Source: Clostridiales bacterium
GTDB taxonomy: Bacteria; Bacillota; Clostridia; Lachnospirales; Lachnospiraceae
Length of the DNA stretch: 5,967 nt
Assembly: GCA_015655565.1 (NCBI GenBank)
Contig: JAATEU010000605.1
Coordinates: 1-5,967 of the forward strand
Direction of reading: 5' to 3'
Shown: piece by piece, positions 4,820 through 5,967 of the stretch
Layout of the letters: each line of letters begins with the position of its first letter
How positions within the stretch are numbered: position 1 is the stretch's first letter
Notes under the pieces: generated by a model
What the model was told of the DNA's origin: nothing
The model's database searches: none
The model's input: the letters and a program-made list of their open reading frames with translations, nothing else
Made by a program: the position numbers and the translations under genes

Positions 4820-5967
4820 TTACTCAATGATTCCCAGGGAAAGTTTCCAGATAAGAACCCTTATTACGGATTCATTTATACTGTCTTCCGTTATGGTGCC
4901 GTCATTAACGGCAGTGATAACGGCAGGAATCTGAACATCAAAATCCGAGGCAATGACTAAATCATTTCCGGCCAGTATGGCCTGTACGGCGGCTTCCTCA
5001 TCTCCTGTATATTGTTTTATTGCATCCATGCTTAAGTCATCCGTCATAATAACTCCTTTAAATCCTAATTCCTCCCGGAGTATCCTGTGAACTTTTTCAG
5101 AAAGGGAAGCAGGATAATTTTCATCCATGCATTCTACAATATTATGTGATATCAAAATACTGCCTGCACCTGCATCGATGCCGGCCTTAAAGGGAAGAAA
5201 ATCGCTGTTTATAAAGGTTTCATAACTTCTTTTGTCAATGGCAATTCCATTATGGGTATCCACATTGCTGCCGTAACCGGGAAAATGTTTTAGTGTACAG
5301 CCGATTCCCTGGGTATTCATCTGATGAACTACGGTTTTTACATACGCTGCGGTTTCCCTGGCATCCTTTCCAAAGGAGCGTTGATAGATAAAATCCTTGG
5401 GATCCGTTGATACATCACAAACCGGGGCAAGGTTTACATTAATGCCTAATTCTATTAAAAGCCTTGCTTTTTCTAAGGTATCACTAATAATTAGATCAAA
5501 CCCGCCTTCCTTATATAAGTCTTGTGGTGATTTAAAGGGTACGGCACGGAATCCAGGGTATTTACTTATCCGGTTAACGGTTCCGCCTTCTTCATCAACA
5601 CCGATCAGTAAAGGTATTTCTGACTTCTTTTGATAAAATTTTATAAGGGCTTTTATATGGGGTTTCGATTGATTCTTAAAATCATCCCCAAAGAGGATAA
5701 ATCCCCCCGGATAATAAGTCCCAATATCAGATACTGCCTGTTCTTTTTTGCAGCGGACAAAAAATAACTGTCCGGCCTTTTCCTTCAGGGTCATATTCTT
5801 AAGGATTTCCTCTGCTTTTGTTTCATTTATGACAAGTGTTGATTCTGCATTTGGAGTTATTGCCGGTGTTGGCGTTATGGTAACTGCCGGTACAGCAGTG
5901 GGGGCAGGTATGGGAGCTGAGGCCGGTACGGAAGTGGAGGTTTGCAGTTCTTCCGTTTTTTCAGCCG
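4820..5967 (-). CDS. NagZ-like GH3 beta-N-acetylglucosaminidase, exported type, 5' end outside window
   Basis: The frame is open from the window edge to TAA at 4822-4820 and encodes at least 381 residues. An ATG at 5794 is internal: the 57 residues before it form a Pro/Ala/Thr/Ser-rich linker (VPASAPIPAPTAVPAV, then TITPTPAITPN) followed by KAEEILKN, which leads directly into the conserved GH3 start MTLKEKAGQLF. Such linkers usually follow a signal or lipoprotein peptide, so an exported enzyme is inferred. Counting from that Met, motifs are GGFILFGDD (30-38), VDEEGGTVNRIS (66-77), NVNLAPVCDV (119-128), RSFG (139-142), the NagZ loop KHFPGYGSNVDTH (169-181) with the Asp179/His181 general acid pair, SH (216-217), PASLS (228-232) and TDDLSMDAI (251-259) with Asp252 as nucleophile. 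All catalytic residues are present. It should cleave terminal GlcNAc from muropeptides or other glycans, in cell-wall recycling or scavenging. Confidence 0.9.
   Translation of the reverse strand, partial: AEKTEELQTSTSVPASAPIPAPTAVPAVTITPTPAITPNAESTLVINETKAEEILKNMTLKEKAGQLFFVRCKKEQAVSDIGTYYPGGFILFGDDFKNQSKPHIKALIKFYQKKSEIPLLIGVDEEGGTVNRISKYPGFRAVPFKSPQDLYKEGGFDLIISDTLEKARLLIELGINVNLAPVCDVSTDPKDFIYQRSFGKDARETAAYVKTVVHQMNTQGIGCTLKHFPGYGSNVDTHNGIAIDKRSYETFINSDFLPFKAGIDAGAGSILISHNIVECMDENYPASLSEKVHRILREELGFKGVIMTDDLSMDAIKQYTGDEEAAVQAILAGNDLVIASDFDVQIPAVITAVNDGTITEDSINESVIRVLIWKLSLGIIE

Noticed and set aside
4451..4960. A 169-codon open frame on the plus strand overlapping the SSAT-like gene and the NagZ end
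   Set aside because: Its translation has no domain logic, while the overlapping frames carry clear GNAT and GH3 motifs. It is a shadow frame.
5397..5633. A 78-codon plus-strand frame within the NagZ-like gene
   Set aside because: It lies opposite conserved GH3 motifs and has no ribosome site or family features.
1..5967. A hidden defence, retron, CRISPR or toxin-antitoxin system
   Set aside because: No reverse transcriptase, nuclease, repeat-spacer array, toxin/antitoxin pair or mobile-element ends are visible on either strand.

Overview
The window looks like chromosomal DNA from a low-GC anaerobic Firmicute, most plausibly a Clostridia/Lachnospiraceae-type organism. This is inferred from AT-rich intergenic DNA, AGGAG-type ribosome binding sites with 6-8 nt spacing, a Ser/Thr/Gly-rich beta-helix surface protein and a secreted GH3 N-acetylhexosaminidase with a Pro/Ala/Thr linker. 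No 16S, marker gene or search supports the assignment. I see no tRNA, rRNA, CRISPR array, insertion sequence or phage gene.

Layout. (1) Positions 1-1049 (+): the C-terminal part of a probable right-handed beta-helix, adhesin-like protein that starts before the window. (2) Positions 1050-1571: a 0.5 kb gap with a signal-peptide-like ORF remnant, a strong terminator-type hairpin and several small inverted repeats. (3) Positions 1572-2017 (+): a GNAT acetyltransferase whose N-terminal part lies in another frame, displaced at a short TA repeat. (4) Positions 2046-2921 (+): an intact short-chain dehydrogenase/reductase 28 nt behind it, probably co-transcribed. (5) Positions 2922-3250: a possible broken small membrane-protein gene, then a good promoter embedded in a 10-bp inverted repeat, then a leader hairpin. 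(6) Positions 3251-4033 (+): a SagB/ThcOx-like nitroreductase-fold flavoenzyme. (7) Positions 4034-4305: a decayed small ORF of unknown family. (8) Positions 4306-4806 (+): a second GNAT, close in sequence to spermidine/spermine acetyltransferases. (9) Positions 4820-5967 (-): a convergent NagZ-like GH3 beta-N-acetylglucosaminidase, complete at its C-terminus but cut at its N-terminus by the window edge.

The genes do not form an obvious single pathway. They read as a run of small stand-alone metabolic or stress enzymes (two acetyltransferases, an SDR, a flavin oxidoreductase) between two cell-surface or exported proteins. The most informative signals are regulatory or degenerative. One is the operator-like inverted repeat around the nitroreductase promoter. 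The other is a recurrent pattern of frame-displaced coding remnants between intact genes, which is either real gene decay or small indel errors in the assembly. I found no convincing new multi-gene system.
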